This document shows, piece by piece, positions 15,623 through 24,978 of a DNA stretch of 37,675 bases. The notes under the pieces are model-generated. The model had not been told where the DNA came from. It was given only the letters and a program-made list of their open reading frames with translations, and ran no database searches. The stretch's first letter is position 1. Each line of letters opens with the position of its first letter. The stretch is from Anaerosinus sp. Its GTDB lineage: Bacteria; Bacillota; Negativicutes; JARBTT01. The stretch is from assembly GCA_029240055.1 (NCBI GenBank), contig JARBTT010000007.1:1-37675 (forward strand), written 5' to 3'. The position numbers and the translations under genes were made by a program.

Positions 15623-16513
15623 ATGGAATTACGACAATTAGAATATTTTCAAATGGCTAGCCGCTTAAAAAACATTACACGTGCTGCTGAAAGGCTACGT
15701 GTATCTCAACCAAACATTACCGTTGCTGTAAAAAAACTCGAGGCCGAACTTGGCATTCAACTATTTGACCGTAGTCAAAAGCAGTTATCCTTAACACCAG
15801 AGGGAGCAGTGTTCTTAAATCGTATTGAACTCGCATTGCGCAATATCCAAGATGCTGTAATAGAAGTAAATGATTACAAGCAATTACAGAAAGGTACCAT
15901 TAAAATTGGTATTCCTTCTATGATTGGTGCTTATTTATTTCCAAAAATATTTTCAAGCTTCCAACGCCGTTATTCACACTTAGATATCTATCTATATGAG
16001 GAAGGTTCTATGGCGATTCGTGAACAGCTAGAACGCGATGAATTGGATTTCGGTATCGTTATTATTTCAGGAGCTTCACAAAATTTACAATTGTTGCCTA
16101 TGTCTACAAATCAGATTTTAGCTTGTGTACCACTACAAAGTTCGCTTGCCGAGAAGTCTTCGCTTGCGATTTCTGATTTATCAGAAATTGATTTGATTAT
16201 GTTAAAAGAAGGCTCTTATCTACGTAATTTAGTATTACAGAAATTAAAAGCTGCAAACATTGATCCTAATATTGTTTTAGAGTCAAATCAAATTGAAACC
16301 ATCAAAGGCTTGGTTGCATCAGATGTTGGCGCTGCATTCCTCCTTGATGTTATCGTACACGATACACCAAATATTAAAACTTTGCCACTAACAGAACCAC
16401 TCTTTGTTGATATCGGGCTCGCTTGGAAAAAAGATCGTTATATTTCTAGAGCAGCACAATCTTTCATTGATTTTTGCAAAGGCACATTAACATTACAAAA
16501 CCTATCTAAATAA
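15623..16513 (+). CDS. LysR-family transcriptional regulator
   Basis: A 296-residue LTTR. Residues 1-60 form the winged helix-turn-helix (LRQLEYFQMASRLKNITRAAE, RLRVSQPNITVAVKKLE, LFDRSQKQLSLTPEG). Residues 90-290 form the periplasmic-binding-protein-like effector domain. GGAGAG precedes the ATG. Regulated genes cannot be identified: the neighbours are a monocistronic SASP gene behind it and a convergent GH18 gene ahead. The effector is unknown; similarity of the N-terminus to CynR/GltC-type regulators is only general. Confidence 0.93.
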   Translation: MELRQLEYFQMASRLKNITRAAERLRVSQPNITVAVKKLEAELGIQLFDRSQKQLSLTPEGAVFLNRIELALRNIQDAVIEVNDYKQLQKGTIKIGIPSMIGAYLFPKIFSSFQRRYSHLDIYLYEEGSMAIREQLERDELDFGIVIISGASQNLQLLPMSTNQILACVPLQSSLAEKSSLAISDLSEIDLIMLKEGSYLRNLVLQKLKAANIDPNIVLESNQIETIKGLVASDVGAAFLLDVIVHDTPNIKTLPLTEPLFVDIGLAWKKDRYISRAAQSFIDFCKGTLTLQNLSK

Positions 16514-16575
16514 GACAATAAAAAAACTCTTACGCATCTTTTCTTTGCGTAAGAGTTTTTTTATTGTCTTATTTA
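16507..16575. terminator. 30-bp perfect palindromic bidirectional terminator
   Basis: Arms at 16507-16536 and 16546-16575 are exact reverse complements over 30 bases with a nine-base loop. The GC-richer core (CTCTTACGCA) lies next to the loop and is flanked by seven A on one side and seven T on the other, giving a T-run for either strand. The lysR stop (16511-16513) and the GH18 stop (16569-16571) lie within opposite arms and pair with each other. Confidence 0.93.
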
Positions 16576-18095
16576 TTAAAACTTTCGTTTATCTTTTTAT
16601 CTTTTTTATTCTTTTTCTGTTTTTTGTCTTTATCCTCTTGAACTGTTACAATTTTTTCCTCAGGTTTATTTACATTTAGACCTTTATCAATGACTTGCCA
16701 AATTTCATTTTTTTCAAAACCTTTTCGCCAAGCAGCAATTCCTGCTAACTGATAACGATCAATCAGTTTTACTCTAAGCGACATTGAGCGTTCCTCTTCT
16801 TGCCATACTCGATATTTCTTGTCACCATCTACATATTCGAAGTAATATTGTCCTTTGTCTTCAAGCCATTCTGGTTTTAGTTGATGATCTTTAATTGTCT
16901 GTTCAGCCATTTCCATTGTCATCGTTTTTACGTTAGTTTTCTCGCCGTCTAAATTTTCTTCCCACTCACGCATATAAAAAGGCACACCCAATACTAACTT
17001 TTCCGCCGGCACCTCTTTTAATGTATTCAACAAGCTACGGTCTACCCAGTCAATTGAAGCCACAGAGCCGCTGACTGGACTCGTACGCCAATGTTCATCA
17101 TATGCCATAAGCATTACATAGTCGACACTTTTCCCCAACCCTGCCCGATCATAACAGGCCGACCATTGTGAAACACCAGAGGGAACAGTCACATCAATGG
17201 ATACTTTTAAATCCAGTTCGTGTAAAGCATCGGTAATTTCTTTTACAAACTGCGTTAGTTGGTATTTATCTTCATCATAAATATTTTCAAAATCCAAATT
17301 AATACCATCTAATTGATAAAGACGTGCATACAAAGCCAGTTGTTTGATCACATTTTTCTTAGCTTGTTCATTATATAACACTTTTCTTGTTAAATCCGGA
17401 TCAAAACTATTGGTAATTAACGCCCAAACTTGATATCCCTTTACATGAGCAGCCCTTACATATCTTGCATCTACTTTATTTTTGATGGCACCATGATCAT
17501 CGATAAGCTCAAACCAAGATGGCGATACAACGTTTAAGCCCTTTATTTTATCGACTTTTGTCACATCTGTTTTCTCATCAAAAGTAGGCTGCCAAATTAA
17601 ATTAATCTTTTGCCCTGTCATCACCGGTCTATCTGTACTCGCTTTTAACAATAATGGTGCAAAAGAGCTATATTGATTGATTGCAATGGTTACTGTTTCC
17701 GCATCCTTTGTTGTTGTAAAGCCAAATACTTTTTCTGCAACTTCCATATCAATGTAACTAGTACCATCAATATTTTTATACGGCAACAAGAATGTTGTAC
17801 TAGAAAAAAGTTCTTTTGAAAGATCAGGCTCTGCTAATCTAACACGTGGTAAAGAAAATTTGACTTTCATTTGTTTATGTTGACGATCAAATTCCACATT
17901 ACTGTAAATATAATCCTTAACGACATCTACCGGAATTAAAGTCTCATATTCATCAATGAGCGCCATATTATTCGTTATAATCCCTTTGTCGTCATCATTA
18001 ACAACAATAGGTTTACTCGTTGGATTTGCAAAGCCCGTCCCTGTACAAAGTAACACTAAACACAGTAGCACTATGTAAATTACATTTCGATTCAT
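16569..18095 (-). CDS. Secreted GH18-family glycoside hydrolase (YaaH/SleL-like)
   Basis: A 508-residue exported protein. Residues 1-23 are a signal peptide. Residues 35-145 resemble a copper-amine-oxidase-like N-terminal domain (EYETLIPVDVVKDYIYSNVEFD). Residues 165-475 form a glycosyl hydrolase 18 barrel with the active-site strand LDGINLDFE (262-270), E270 being the catalytic acid, plus VDYVMLMAYDEHW and GVPFYMREW. Relatives such as SleL cut spore cortex peptidoglycan, but those carry LysM repeats that are missing here. The last 30 residues are Lys-rich (KKQKKNKKDKK), perhaps binding anionic wall or membrane. No good ribosome-binding site was checked beyond the single plausible ATG. It is monocistronic. 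Confidence 0.87.
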   Translation of the reverse strand: MNRNVIYIVLLCLVLLCTGTGFANPTSKPIVVNDDDKGIITNNMALIDEYETLIPVDVVKDYIYSNVEFDRQHKQMKVKFSLPRVRLAEPDLSKELFSSTTFLLPYKNIDGTSYIDMEVAEKVFGFTTTKDAETVTIAINQYSSFAPLLLKASTDRPVMTGQKINLIWQPTFDEKTDVTKVDKIKGLNVVSPSWFELIDDHGAIKNKVDARYVRAAHVKGYQVWALITNSFDPDLTRKVLYNEQAKKNVIKQLALYARLYQLDGINLDFENIYDEDKYQLTQFVKEITDALHELDLKVSIDVTVPSGVSQWSACYDRAGLGKSVDYVMLMAYDEHWRTSPVSGSVASIDWVDRSLLNTLKEVPAEKLVLGVPFYMREWEENLDGEKTNVKTMTMEMAEQTIKDHQLKPEWLEDKGQYYFEYVDGDKKYRVWQEEERSMSLRVKLIDRYQLAGIAAWRKGFEKNEIWQVIDKGLNVNKPEEKIVTVQEDKDKKQKKNKKDKKINESFNK

Positions 18096-18229
18096 TCAAA
18101 GACCTCTTTCCTCTACCATTTTTATATAAAACTAAGTGCATATCACTAAATAATTATCCTATAATAATGCTGACAAATCAATTCTTTAGCTTAATATTCT
18201 ACAAAATCAAAAATAAACCTTTCCTCATA

Positions 18230-18273
18230 AAAAAATAGTACCGATAGCTCTGGGCGCTATTGGTACTATTTTT
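18230..18273 (-). terminator. Terminator of dcuB
   Basis: On the minus strand AATAGTACCAATAGC pairs with GCTATCGGTACTATT around GCCCAGA and is followed by TTTTTTAT, 47 bp beyond the dcuB stop. Confidence 0.9.
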
Positions 18274-18319
18274 CTATTGACGAAGATAGGCATATCTTCG
18301 CATGATTGTTAATGAAGTC

Positions 18320-19660
18320 CTAATAAAGAGTATGAACGATTAGGTAACCTACACAAGAACCAACCGTAATACCAATCAAACCAGGAATAATAAAACTGTG
18401 ATTGATAATGAACCTTCCAATGCCTGTTGTACCTGAACGGTCAAAACCGATACAAGCCAAATCAGAAGGATAAGTAGGTAATACGAAGTAACCATAACAA
18501 GCAGAAATAAACGATAAAATAATTAATGGATCAACACCAACGCTCAACGCCATTGGCACAATGATTGCAAGAGCTGCCGCTTGAGAATTAACAAGTTTTG
18601 ATACCAAGAATAATACAATCGCATAAGACCAAGGATAATCAAGTACAATTTGACCAAGAGATTTTTTAAGTAATGGTAAGTATGCACCGAAGTAAGTTTC
18701 CGCCATCCAAGCAACACCATAAACGGAAACAACTGCAACCATACCAGCTTTAAATACAGAACCATTGCTAACATCAGATGCTTTTACTTTACATACAAGC
18801 ATAATAACTGCAGCAATAACAAGCATTGAAATTTGAATAGTAAGTGTCATAGATAATGCTTGTAATTTACCTTTTGCATCAGCAAAATGAGGAAGTAACG
18901 CTGGGAAACTACCAAACAAGGCAATAATAATAATACCAACTAAGAAAATAGCCGTTGCCCAATATGCTGTTTTTGGTAATTCTTTACCAACAAGACTTTC
19001 AGTATCACCATAAATATATGCTTTTTGTTCTGGATCAGCAATTTTCGCTTGGAATTCAGCATCTTTATCTAAGTCTTTACCACGATTAATGCTCCAAAGA
19101 CCTGTAGCAACAACACCAGCGAACGTTGCTGGAATTGATACGGATAAGATTTGAACTACACTAAAATGTGAACCCGCAGTAGCAAGCATTGCCACTACGG
19201 AAACGACTGCAACCGATGCCGGTGAAGCACAGATACCCATTTGTGACGCAACAGAAGCGGCTGCCATTGGACGTTCTGGACGCACCCCTTCTTTGATTGC
19301 AATATCATAGATAATTGGGAACATTGTATATACAACATGACCAGTACCACACAGTACTGTTAAAAACCAAGTTGTTATAGGAGCTAAAACAGTTACGTAT
19401 TTTGGGTTACTACGCAAGAATTTTTCTGCGTATTTTAGCATAACCGTTAAACCATTAGAAGCTTGTAAAAAACCTGAGCAAGTAACAACCGCCATAATTG
19501 TTAACATTACATCAACTGGTGGAGTACCTGGTTTCAAATGAAAAATGAATGTGAAAATAACTAGACCAATACCAGAAACAGCAGCTAACCCCAAGCCGCC
19601 ATGTCTAACACCGACTATTAGACACGCTAATAATACGACGAAGCCTAAAATAATGTCCAT
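18320..19660 (-). CDS. dcuB: Anaerobic C4-dicarboxylate transporter, DcuB type
   Basis: A 446-residue inner-membrane carrier of the DcuA/DcuB family, exchanging fumarate, malate or aspartate for succinate in fumarate-respiring or fermenting cells. It has 10-12 hydrophobic helices and family blocks such as GVRHGGLGLAAVSG, CGTGHVVYTMFPIIYDIA, RPERPMAAASVASQMGICASPASVAVVS, NSQAAALAIIVP and VLPTYPSDLACIGFDRSGTTGIG. The length equals that of E. coli DcuB. The track start (449 aa) is a GTG inside the ribosome-binding site; GGGGTG followed by ATG at 19660 is the better start. It has a long structured leader and is divergent from dapL. No fumarate reductase or two-component sensor is nearby. Confidence 0.93.
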   Translation of the reverse strand: MDIILGFVVLLACLIVGVRHGGLGLAAVSGIGLVIFTFIFHLKPGTPPVDVMLTIMAVVTCSGFLQASNGLTVMLKYAEKFLRSNPKYVTVLAPITTWFLTVLCGTGHVVYTMFPIIYDIAIKEGVRPERPMAAASVASQMGICASPASVAVVSVVAMLATAGSHFSVVQILSVSIPATFAGVVATGLWSINRGKDLDKDAEFQAKIADPEQKAYIYGDTESLVGKELPKTAYWATAIFLVGIIIIALFGSFPALLPHFADAKGKLQALSMTLTIQISMLVIAAVIMLVCKVKASDVSNGSVFKAGMVAVVSVYGVAWMAETYFGAYLPLLKKSLGQIVLDYPWSYAIVLFLVSKLVNSQAAALAIIVPMALSVGVDPLIILSFISACYGYFVLPTYPSDLACIGFDRSGTTGIGRFIINHSFIIPGLIGITVGSCVGYLIVHTLY

Positions 19661-19713
19661 AAAATACACCCCTTAATATAATTGCTTGTGAAACTATTTT
19701 ACATAATGCCTTT

Positions 19714-19780
19714 TATTTAAACCGTTTCATAGATAAAAGCTATTTAATAATGCATAGAAATTATCAGAACAGTTTAAATA
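19714..19780 (-). promoter_or_regulatory. Long-range inverted repeat in the dcuB leader
   Basis: TATTTAAACCGTTT (19714-19727) and GAACAGTTTAAATA (19767-19780) are near-perfect reverse complements with one internal and one end mismatch, separated by 39 nt. Both lie between the proposed dcuB promoter and start codon, so the transcript could fold into a large stem-loop. They might instead be two operator half-sites. Confidence 0.4.
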
Positions 19781-19807
19781 TTATGTATAATTACCCTCAC
19801 AATGGTT

Positions 19808-19836
19808 ATTATATTATAAGTCCGATGTATAATCAA
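19808..19836 (-). promoter_or_regulatory. Probable dcuB promoter
   Basis: TTGATT (19836-19831) and TATAAT (19813-19808) are spaced by 17 bp on the minus strand, about 150 bp upstream of dcuB. The rest of the 332-bp divergent region holds the dapL leader, with AGGAGG 12 bases before its ATG. No gene was seen in it. Confidence 0.65.
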
Positions 19837-19992
19837 GAATTATCGTAAAATTTTCCTAATTTCTTTTTAAAAACCGACAAATTTCTTTTATAAACTACCA
19901 AAAAGCACGTCTTTATTGTATAATTATTTATTAGTTGATACTTTTTTGTATAAACAAATAATAAAAACAATAACAGGAGGATTTCTAAATAT

Positions 19993-21228
19993 ATGGCCTT
20001 AATTAATGAGAATTACTTAAAATTACCTGGTAGCTACTTATTTGCTGAAATTGCCCGTCGTGTAGCTAGCTTTAAAGATGCTAACCCTAATGCGGATATT
20101 ATTCGTTTAGGGATTGGTGATGTAACGCAACCACTTGCACCTGTTTCTATTAAAGCAATGCATGATGCAGTTGAAGAATTAGCAAGTCAATCCACGTTCC
20201 GTGGCTACGGTCCTGAACAAGGTTATAATTTCCTACTTGAAAAAATTGTTGAAACAAACTATACAAGTCGCAATATAAAAATTTCTACAGACGAAATTTT
20301 TGTAAGTGATGGTTCTAAAAGTGATGTTGGTAACATTCAGGAAATTTTCGGCACCAATAACATTGTTGCGATCACTGATCCAGTATACCCAGTTTATTTA
20401 GATACAAACGTTATGGCTGGACGTACAGGAACATTACAAGACAATGGTATGTTTGAAAAAGTTGTTTACTTACCTTGCAATGCAGAAAACAACTTCACGC
20501 CAGCGCTTCCAACTAGCAAAGTAGATATGATTTATCTTTGTTGCCCAAATAATCCAACTGGCACTACGCTTTCCAAAGAAGAATTAAAAAAATGGGTAGA
20601 CTATGCAAAAGCAAACGGCTGTGTAATCCTTTTTGATGCCGCTTATGCAGCATACATAACTGAAAAAGATGTACCTCATTCTATTTATGAAATCAAAGGT
20701 GCAAAAGATGTAGCGATTGAATTTAGATCTTTTTCTAAAACGGCTGGTTTCACTGGAACACGTTGCGCTTATACCGTTGTTCCTAAAACAGTAATGGCAA
20801 AAGACTCCAATGGCGAAGAGCATTCTTTAAATAAATTATGGAATCGTCGTCATACTACAAAGTTCAACGGTACACCATATATTGTACAACGTGGAGCCGA
20901 AGCAATTTATACTCCGGAAGGACAAGCTCAAATCAAAGCAACGATTGAGTATTACATGACAAATGCAAAAATCATTCGTGAAGGTTTAATTTCCGCTGGA
21001 ATACAAGCCTTTGGCGGTGTAAATGCACCTTATATCTGGCTTAAAACTCCGCAAGGCTTAGACTCTTGGAGCTTCTTTGATAAATTATTAAATGAAGTAC
21101 ATATCGTTGGTACACCTGGTGCAGGTTTTGGTCCATCTGGCGAAGGTTACTTCCGGTTAACTTCCTTTGGTGATAGAGAAAGCACTGAAAAAGCAATTGA
21201 GCGCATTAAAACAAAATTAAGTCTATAA
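19993..21228 (+). CDS. dapL: LL-diaminopimelate aminotransferase DapL
   Basis: A 411-residue PLP enzyme that converts tetrahydrodipicolinate directly to LL-diaminopimelate with glutamate as amino donor, the short route to lysine and cell-wall DAP. The N-terminus [24 protein letters not shown] is a DapL hallmark. Others are [36 protein letters not shown] and [12 protein letters not shown], with K249 as the PLP lysine. Presence of DapL suggests this organism makes DAP without succinyl or acetyl intermediates, as many anaerobes do. It is monocistronic with a strong terminator. Spore dipicolinate also draws on this pathway. Confidence 0.96.
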   Translation: MALINENYLKLPGSYLFAEIARRVASFKDANPNADIIRLGIGDVTQPLAPVSIKAMHDAVEELASQSTFRGYGPEQGYNFLLEKIVETNYTSRNIKISTDEIFVSDGSKSDVGNIQEIFGTNNIVAITDPVYPVYLDTNVMAGRTGTLQDNGMFEKVVYLPCNAENNFTPALPTSKVDMIYLCCPNNPTGTTLSKEELKKWVDYAKANGCVILFDAAYAAYITEKDVPHSIYEIKGAKDVAIEFRSFSKTAGFTGTRCAYTVVPKTVMAKDSNGEEHSLNKLWNRRHTTKFNGTPYIVQRGAEAIYTPEGQAQIKATIEYYMTNAKIIREGLISAGIQAFGGVNAPYIWLKTPQGLDSWSFFDKLLNEVHIVGTPGAGFGPSGEGYFRLTSFGDRESTEKAIERIKTKLSL

Positions 21229-21240
21229 TTGACTCTAACT

Positions 21241-21281
21241 AAAACGACGCTTTGCATTTTTTTTGCAAAGCGTCGTTTTTA
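21241..21281 (+). terminator. Terminator of dapL
   Basis: AAAACGACGCTTTGCA pairs perfectly with TGCAAAGCGTCGTTTT around a six-T loop, 12 bp after the stop, and the T-tract continues. Confidence 0.95.
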
Positions 21282-21366
21282 TTCCTTTACAAAATTACAC
21301 TTTAATATTTACTTTGCTATTTTATTGCGTTATACTAATCCAATACTTATTTTTAGGAGGCGCCTT

Positions 21367-22605
21367 ATGATTAAACCAAACCTACATGAATTCATTGTTT
21401 GTCGCAATATATTAAACGATTCTGTATTTAAAAAATTGGTCGCTTTTCTAGATGATACGCAAAATATCACCTTACGAAATAACTTAATTGCCGAACTAAT
21501 CGAAAAAGCTGAAACACTTGGCTTATCAGGAAATCTGATTCGCAGTTATACTGCTTATTTTATGTCTCAAGGCGATAACATTGTTGCTTTGATGACGGAA
21601 CGTTCCAACGGGCAAATTGGCACGAGCCTTTACACTGCTTTTAGAACTGATATGATCACTATGTATTATTTATTAAACCTTATCCCAAGCCTTTTCATCA
21701 ATTCAAGAATTTTGGATGAATATCAGCCAACCACATTAAATAAATCAATTGCGTTTGCTAATTTACAAACAAAACTTGATGAATTAACTTCAAATGAAAT
21801 GCTTGCTGATGTTTTTATCACTTACTATCGCACTTATGGGTATGGCGATATCGCAAATTATCGCGCCTTTCGTTGGGATAATGAAAAGCATTTAGTAGGC
21901 ATTAAACACTTCGATAAAATGACCTTAGAAGACTTGATTGGTTATGAACGGCAAAAAAGCATGTTGATATCTAATACCGAGGCCTTGGTCGCTGGCAGAC
22001 CCGCCAATAACGCCCTTCTCGTCGGTGCACGGGGCACTGGTAAATCCTCTGCAGTAAAAGCGTTGGCGAATACATATTTCGACCAAGGATTGCGCTTATT
22101 AGAAATCACAAAGCACCAATTGATTCATTTACCAAAAATCATGGAGACATTACGTCTATGTAGTAGTAAAAAGTTCATTATCTTCCTAGATGATTTATCT
22201 TTTGAAGATTTTGAAGTAGAATATAAATATTTAAAATCGGCAATCGAAGGCGGCGTCGAGGCCAAACCAGCAAATGTTCTTATTTACGCGACTTCCAATC
22301 GTCGCCATTTAATTAAAGAAACTTGGAAAGATCGCGGTGAATCAAACGATGAAATTCATCGCAGTGATAGCGTGAACGAAACGATTTCTTTATCTGATCG
22401 ATTTGGCTTAACCATCAGCTATCTTGCGCCAAATCAAGAAGAATATCTCACAATAATCGTTGAATTACTTAAAAAGCATAATATCAATTTAGATAACGAA
22501 GACTTACGTGCGCAAGCAATCAAGTGGGAAACTCATCATTCAGGGCGATCCGGACGCACTGCACAACAGTTTGTAAACCACTATTTAGGAACCATACAAA
22601 AATAA
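21367..22605 (+). CDS. DUF815-family AAA ATPase
   Basis: A 412-residue predicted ATPase. The N-terminal 180 residues are a helical region of unknown role. From about 185 the DUF815 ATPase domain begins with LEDLIGYERQKSMLISNTEALVAGRPANN, followed by Walker A GARGTGKS (220-227), Walker B FIIFLDDLSF, and a sensor region YATSNRRHLI. SLSDRFGLTISY and HSGRSGRTAQQFV near the C-terminus are family hallmarks. The family is widespread but has no settled function. The track ORF adds 46 residues; AGGAGG six bases before the ATG at 21367 fixes the start. It is flanked by terminators on both sides, so it is a stand-alone gene. Confidence 0.92.
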   Translation: MIKPNLHEFIVCRNILNDSVFKKLVAFLDDTQNITLRNNLIAELIEKAETLGLSGNLIRSYTAYFMSQGDNIVALMTERSNGQIGTSLYTAFRTDMITMYYLLNLIPSLFINSRILDEYQPTTLNKSIAFANLQTKLDELTSNEMLADVFITYYRTYGYGDIANYRAFRWDNEKHLVGIKHFDKMTLEDLIGYERQKSMLISNTEALVAGRPANNALLVGARGTGKSSAVKALANTYFDQGLRLLEITKHQLIHLPKIMETLRLCSSKKFIIFLDDLSFEDFEVEYKYLKSAIEGGVEAKPANVLIYATSNRRHLIKETWKDRGESNDEIHRSDSVNETISLSDRFGLTISYLAPNQEEYLTIIVELLKKHNINLDNEDLRAQAIKWETHHSGRSGRTAQQFVNHYLGTIQK

Positions 22606-22608
22606 TAT

Positions 22609-22665
22609 GCTCCCCTTAAAGGAAAAAGTTTAAATAATATAACTTTCTTTAGGGGGAGCTTTTAT
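22609..22665 (+). terminator. Terminator of the DUF815 gene
   Basis: GCTCCCC...AAAGGAAAAAGTT folds onto AACTTTCTTTAGGGGGAGC, a long slightly imperfect stem starting three bases after the stop and followed by TTTTATT. No convincing gene lies between this and the lutBA stop; track ORF 22670-22888 overlaps lutBA and lacks support. Confidence 0.85.
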
Positions 22666-22809
22666 TCTGTTGGAGAAAGTCAATCGGCTCGGCGCTAAAA
22701 CACTTTGGCTATCAAAAGCACAAAATCTACTTAAGCATTCTGATATAGGTAGAATACAGACGGGGAATATAAAAATGCCGAAGAGAATACTATTCAAACG
22801 AAATATAGT

Positions 22810-24978
22810 TCATTCTAAATGTTCTGCAATAATATCTGCAATGTGTTTAATTTTGATTTCCGGAGCCTGTTGGTCAAGACCACCTTGAATTTGCATCATA
22901 CAAGCCGGACAAGCCACAGCAATTGTATCGGCTCCGCTAGCCTTAATGTTTTCAATTTTTTCTTTGAGGATGGGCAGAGATATTTCGCTGTATTTCATGC
23001 CAAAAGCCCCTGCCATGCCGCAGCATTTATCGCAGTTTTTCATTTCAACCAATTCATAATCTACGGCGGCATTCAGCAGCTGTCTAGGCTGTTGAAAGAT
23101 TCCAAGCCCACGATTCATATGACATGAATCGTGATATGTCACTTTTTTGCTGCCTTTTGTTTTTATAAGGCGGTCAGCTTTTTCATAGGCTTCAGCAACA
23201 AAACTAGTGAATTCATATACTTTGGCTGTGATTTTCCTTACACGATCAGCCCATTCTTGATCGTCGGCAAATAATTCTAAATATGTCTTATGCCAAGTCT
23301 CAGCACAGGTTGGGCAGGCACAGAGAATAACATCAACTACCGCTTCCTCAAAAACTATAACATTATTTTTAGCGATATTTTTGGCAGTTTCTCTGTCGCC
23401 CATACCAAGAACTGGTTTACCGCAACAATTTTGTTGTTCGGGGAAAACGACCTCCATATTTAGATCTTGTAATACACGAATGACAGATTGTCCTGTTTTT
23501 GGAAAAACAAAGTCAATATTACATCCACTGAAAAAGGCAACACGTTTTACCGGTGCAGGCGGATTCTTTTTCAAAAGTTTACTGACACGATCACGCAACG
23601 GTTCATCAGCTATGGCCGGTAGACTCCGACCATTAGTAAGTTTCGCAAAAAACATCGGCAAATGACGAATGACATTACCTGTTTGGACAGGTTTTTGTCC
23701 AATAGATGCTATACGGAGTAATGTATGGAAAATTTTTCGATTTGCCAAGATATCTTGAACCACAACTTTTAACGGTAACGACAAACCATTGTTCTTTACG
23801 TTTTGAGCCCGCAATTCTTCAATCAAGTCTGGAATGTTTATTTTTCCTGGACAAATAGAAACACATTTACGGCAACCAATACAAAGCTCACTAATTTTAT
23901 TAAAATCTTCCATGCTATTTAAAAGTCCTGTTAGGATAACACCTATGCCACCAGAATAAATATGCCCATATACATGTCCACCTACCAAGGTCCATATAGG
24001 ACAGACATTTAGACAAGAGGCACAACGAACACATTGATAAACTTCCTTGAATTTTGGATCATGCGCAGACTTAAGACGTCCATTATCTAATAGGATTACA
24101 TGAACCTGCCGGTCTTCTTCTATCCAATTTCCATTGACTTTGCGTATCACAGGTGTAGGTCCAGCTACCATTGTCATATAGCTTGTCATGCGTTGACAAG
24201 TACCATTACGTGGCAATAAACGTAGAATTTTCGCAGCATCTTCAATTTTAGGAATCAGTTTTTCATAACCAATCAAAATAACATGAATACGTGGCAAAGT
24301 GGTGGTCAGACGAGCGTTTCCTTCATTAGTTACAAGTCCAATTGCACCATTTTCCGCAATGCCAAAATTAGCGCCAGTTAATCCCATGTCAGCCTGCAAA
24401 AATTCATCGCGCAAGACTTCGCGGGCTTTATGAATCATAAAATCAATGTCATCTGGTACTTTTTCCTGCAATTCCTGCGAGAAGAAATCGGCACATTGTT
24501 GCCGGTTCAAATGGATAGCTGGCATAATCATATGAGAAGGCCTCTGCCCTGCGACAGAAAGCATCCACTCCCCCAGATCAGTTTCTTTTACATGCAGACC
24601 ATTATCAATTAAAAATTTATTCAAATGAATTTCTTCGCTAGCCATAGACTTAGATTTCACAATACGTTGTACATTATTTTCCTGACAAATTTTCAACAAA
24701 TATTTCTTTACAGCATCACCATCTTTAGCTCTATAGAACTGTCCTCCTTTCTGCTTCACGGAAGCTTCGAATTCATCGGCGATTTCTTCAATATGGGCAA
24801 CGGTTTCTTGTTTCATCTCCTTGAGTGAATCGCGCAAATCTTCTATGCTATCAACATTCGCATAAGCCTTCAAACGAGCATCCGAATACTGATCAACAAA
24901 CCGACCAAGAGCATCACGCAATACTTCATCATGTAATTTTACATCAATTTCTTTTTTTATATTACGATTATTAGTCAT
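22810..24978 (-). CDS. Fused LutB-LutA lactate oxidation iron-sulfur protein
   Basis: A 722-residue protein joining two subunits of the LutABC L-lactate oxidation complex. Residues about 60-300 are a LUD domain as in LutB (GITGANFGIAEN-like block reading TGANFGIAENGAIGLVTNEGNAR). Two 4Fe-4S motifs follow, CVRCASCLNVCP and CIGCRKCVSICP. The last 230 residues are two CCG domains as in LutA, with CNIDF, NCCGKPVLG, CACPTC, DSCHMNRG, CDKCCGMAG and CPACMMQ. The summed size equals B. subtilis LutB plus LutA. It should pass electrons from lactate to a cytoplasmic or quinone acceptor. GGAGGG fits the ATG at 24978, which overlaps the lutC stop (TGATG); the track's TTG at 24981 is less likely. Confidence 0.9.
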   Translation of the reverse strand: MTNNRNIKKEIDVKLHDEVLRDALGRFVDQYSDARLKAYANVDSIEDLRDSLKEMKQETVAHIEEIADEFEASVKQKGGQFYRAKDGDAVKKYLLKICQENNVQRIVKSKSMASEEIHLNKFLIDNGLHVKETDLGEWMLSVAGQRPSHMIMPAIHLNRQQCADFFSQELQEKVPDDIDFMIHKAREVLRDEFLQADMGLTGANFGIAENGAIGLVTNEGNARLTTTLPRIHVILIGYEKLIPKIEDAAKILRLLPRNGTCQRMTSYMTMVAGPTPVIRKVNGNWIEEDRQVHVILLDNGRLKSAHDPKFKEVYQCVRCASCLNVCPIWTLVGGHVYGHIYSGGIGVILTGLLNSMEDFNKISELCIGCRKCVSICPGKINIPDLIEELRAQNVKNNGLSLPLKVVVQDILANRKIFHTLLRIASIGQKPVQTGNVIRHLPMFFAKLTNGRSLPAIADEPLRDRVSKLLKKNPPAPVKRVAFFSGCNIDFVFPKTGQSVIRVLQDLNMEVVFPEQQNCCGKPVLGMGDRETAKNIAKNNVIVFEEAVVDVILCACPTCAETWHKTYLELFADDQEWADRVRKITAKVYEFTSFVAEAYEKADRLIKTKGSKKVTYHDSCHMNRGLGIFQQPRQLLNAAVDYELVEMKNCDKCCGMAGAFGMKYSEISLPILKEKIENIKASGADTIAVACPACMMQIQGGLDQQAPEIKIKHIADIIAEHLE

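Noticed and set aside
22670-22888. 72-aa plus-strand ORF
   Set aside because: It runs antisense into the end of the lutB-lutA gene, lacks a family signature and follows directly after a terminator.
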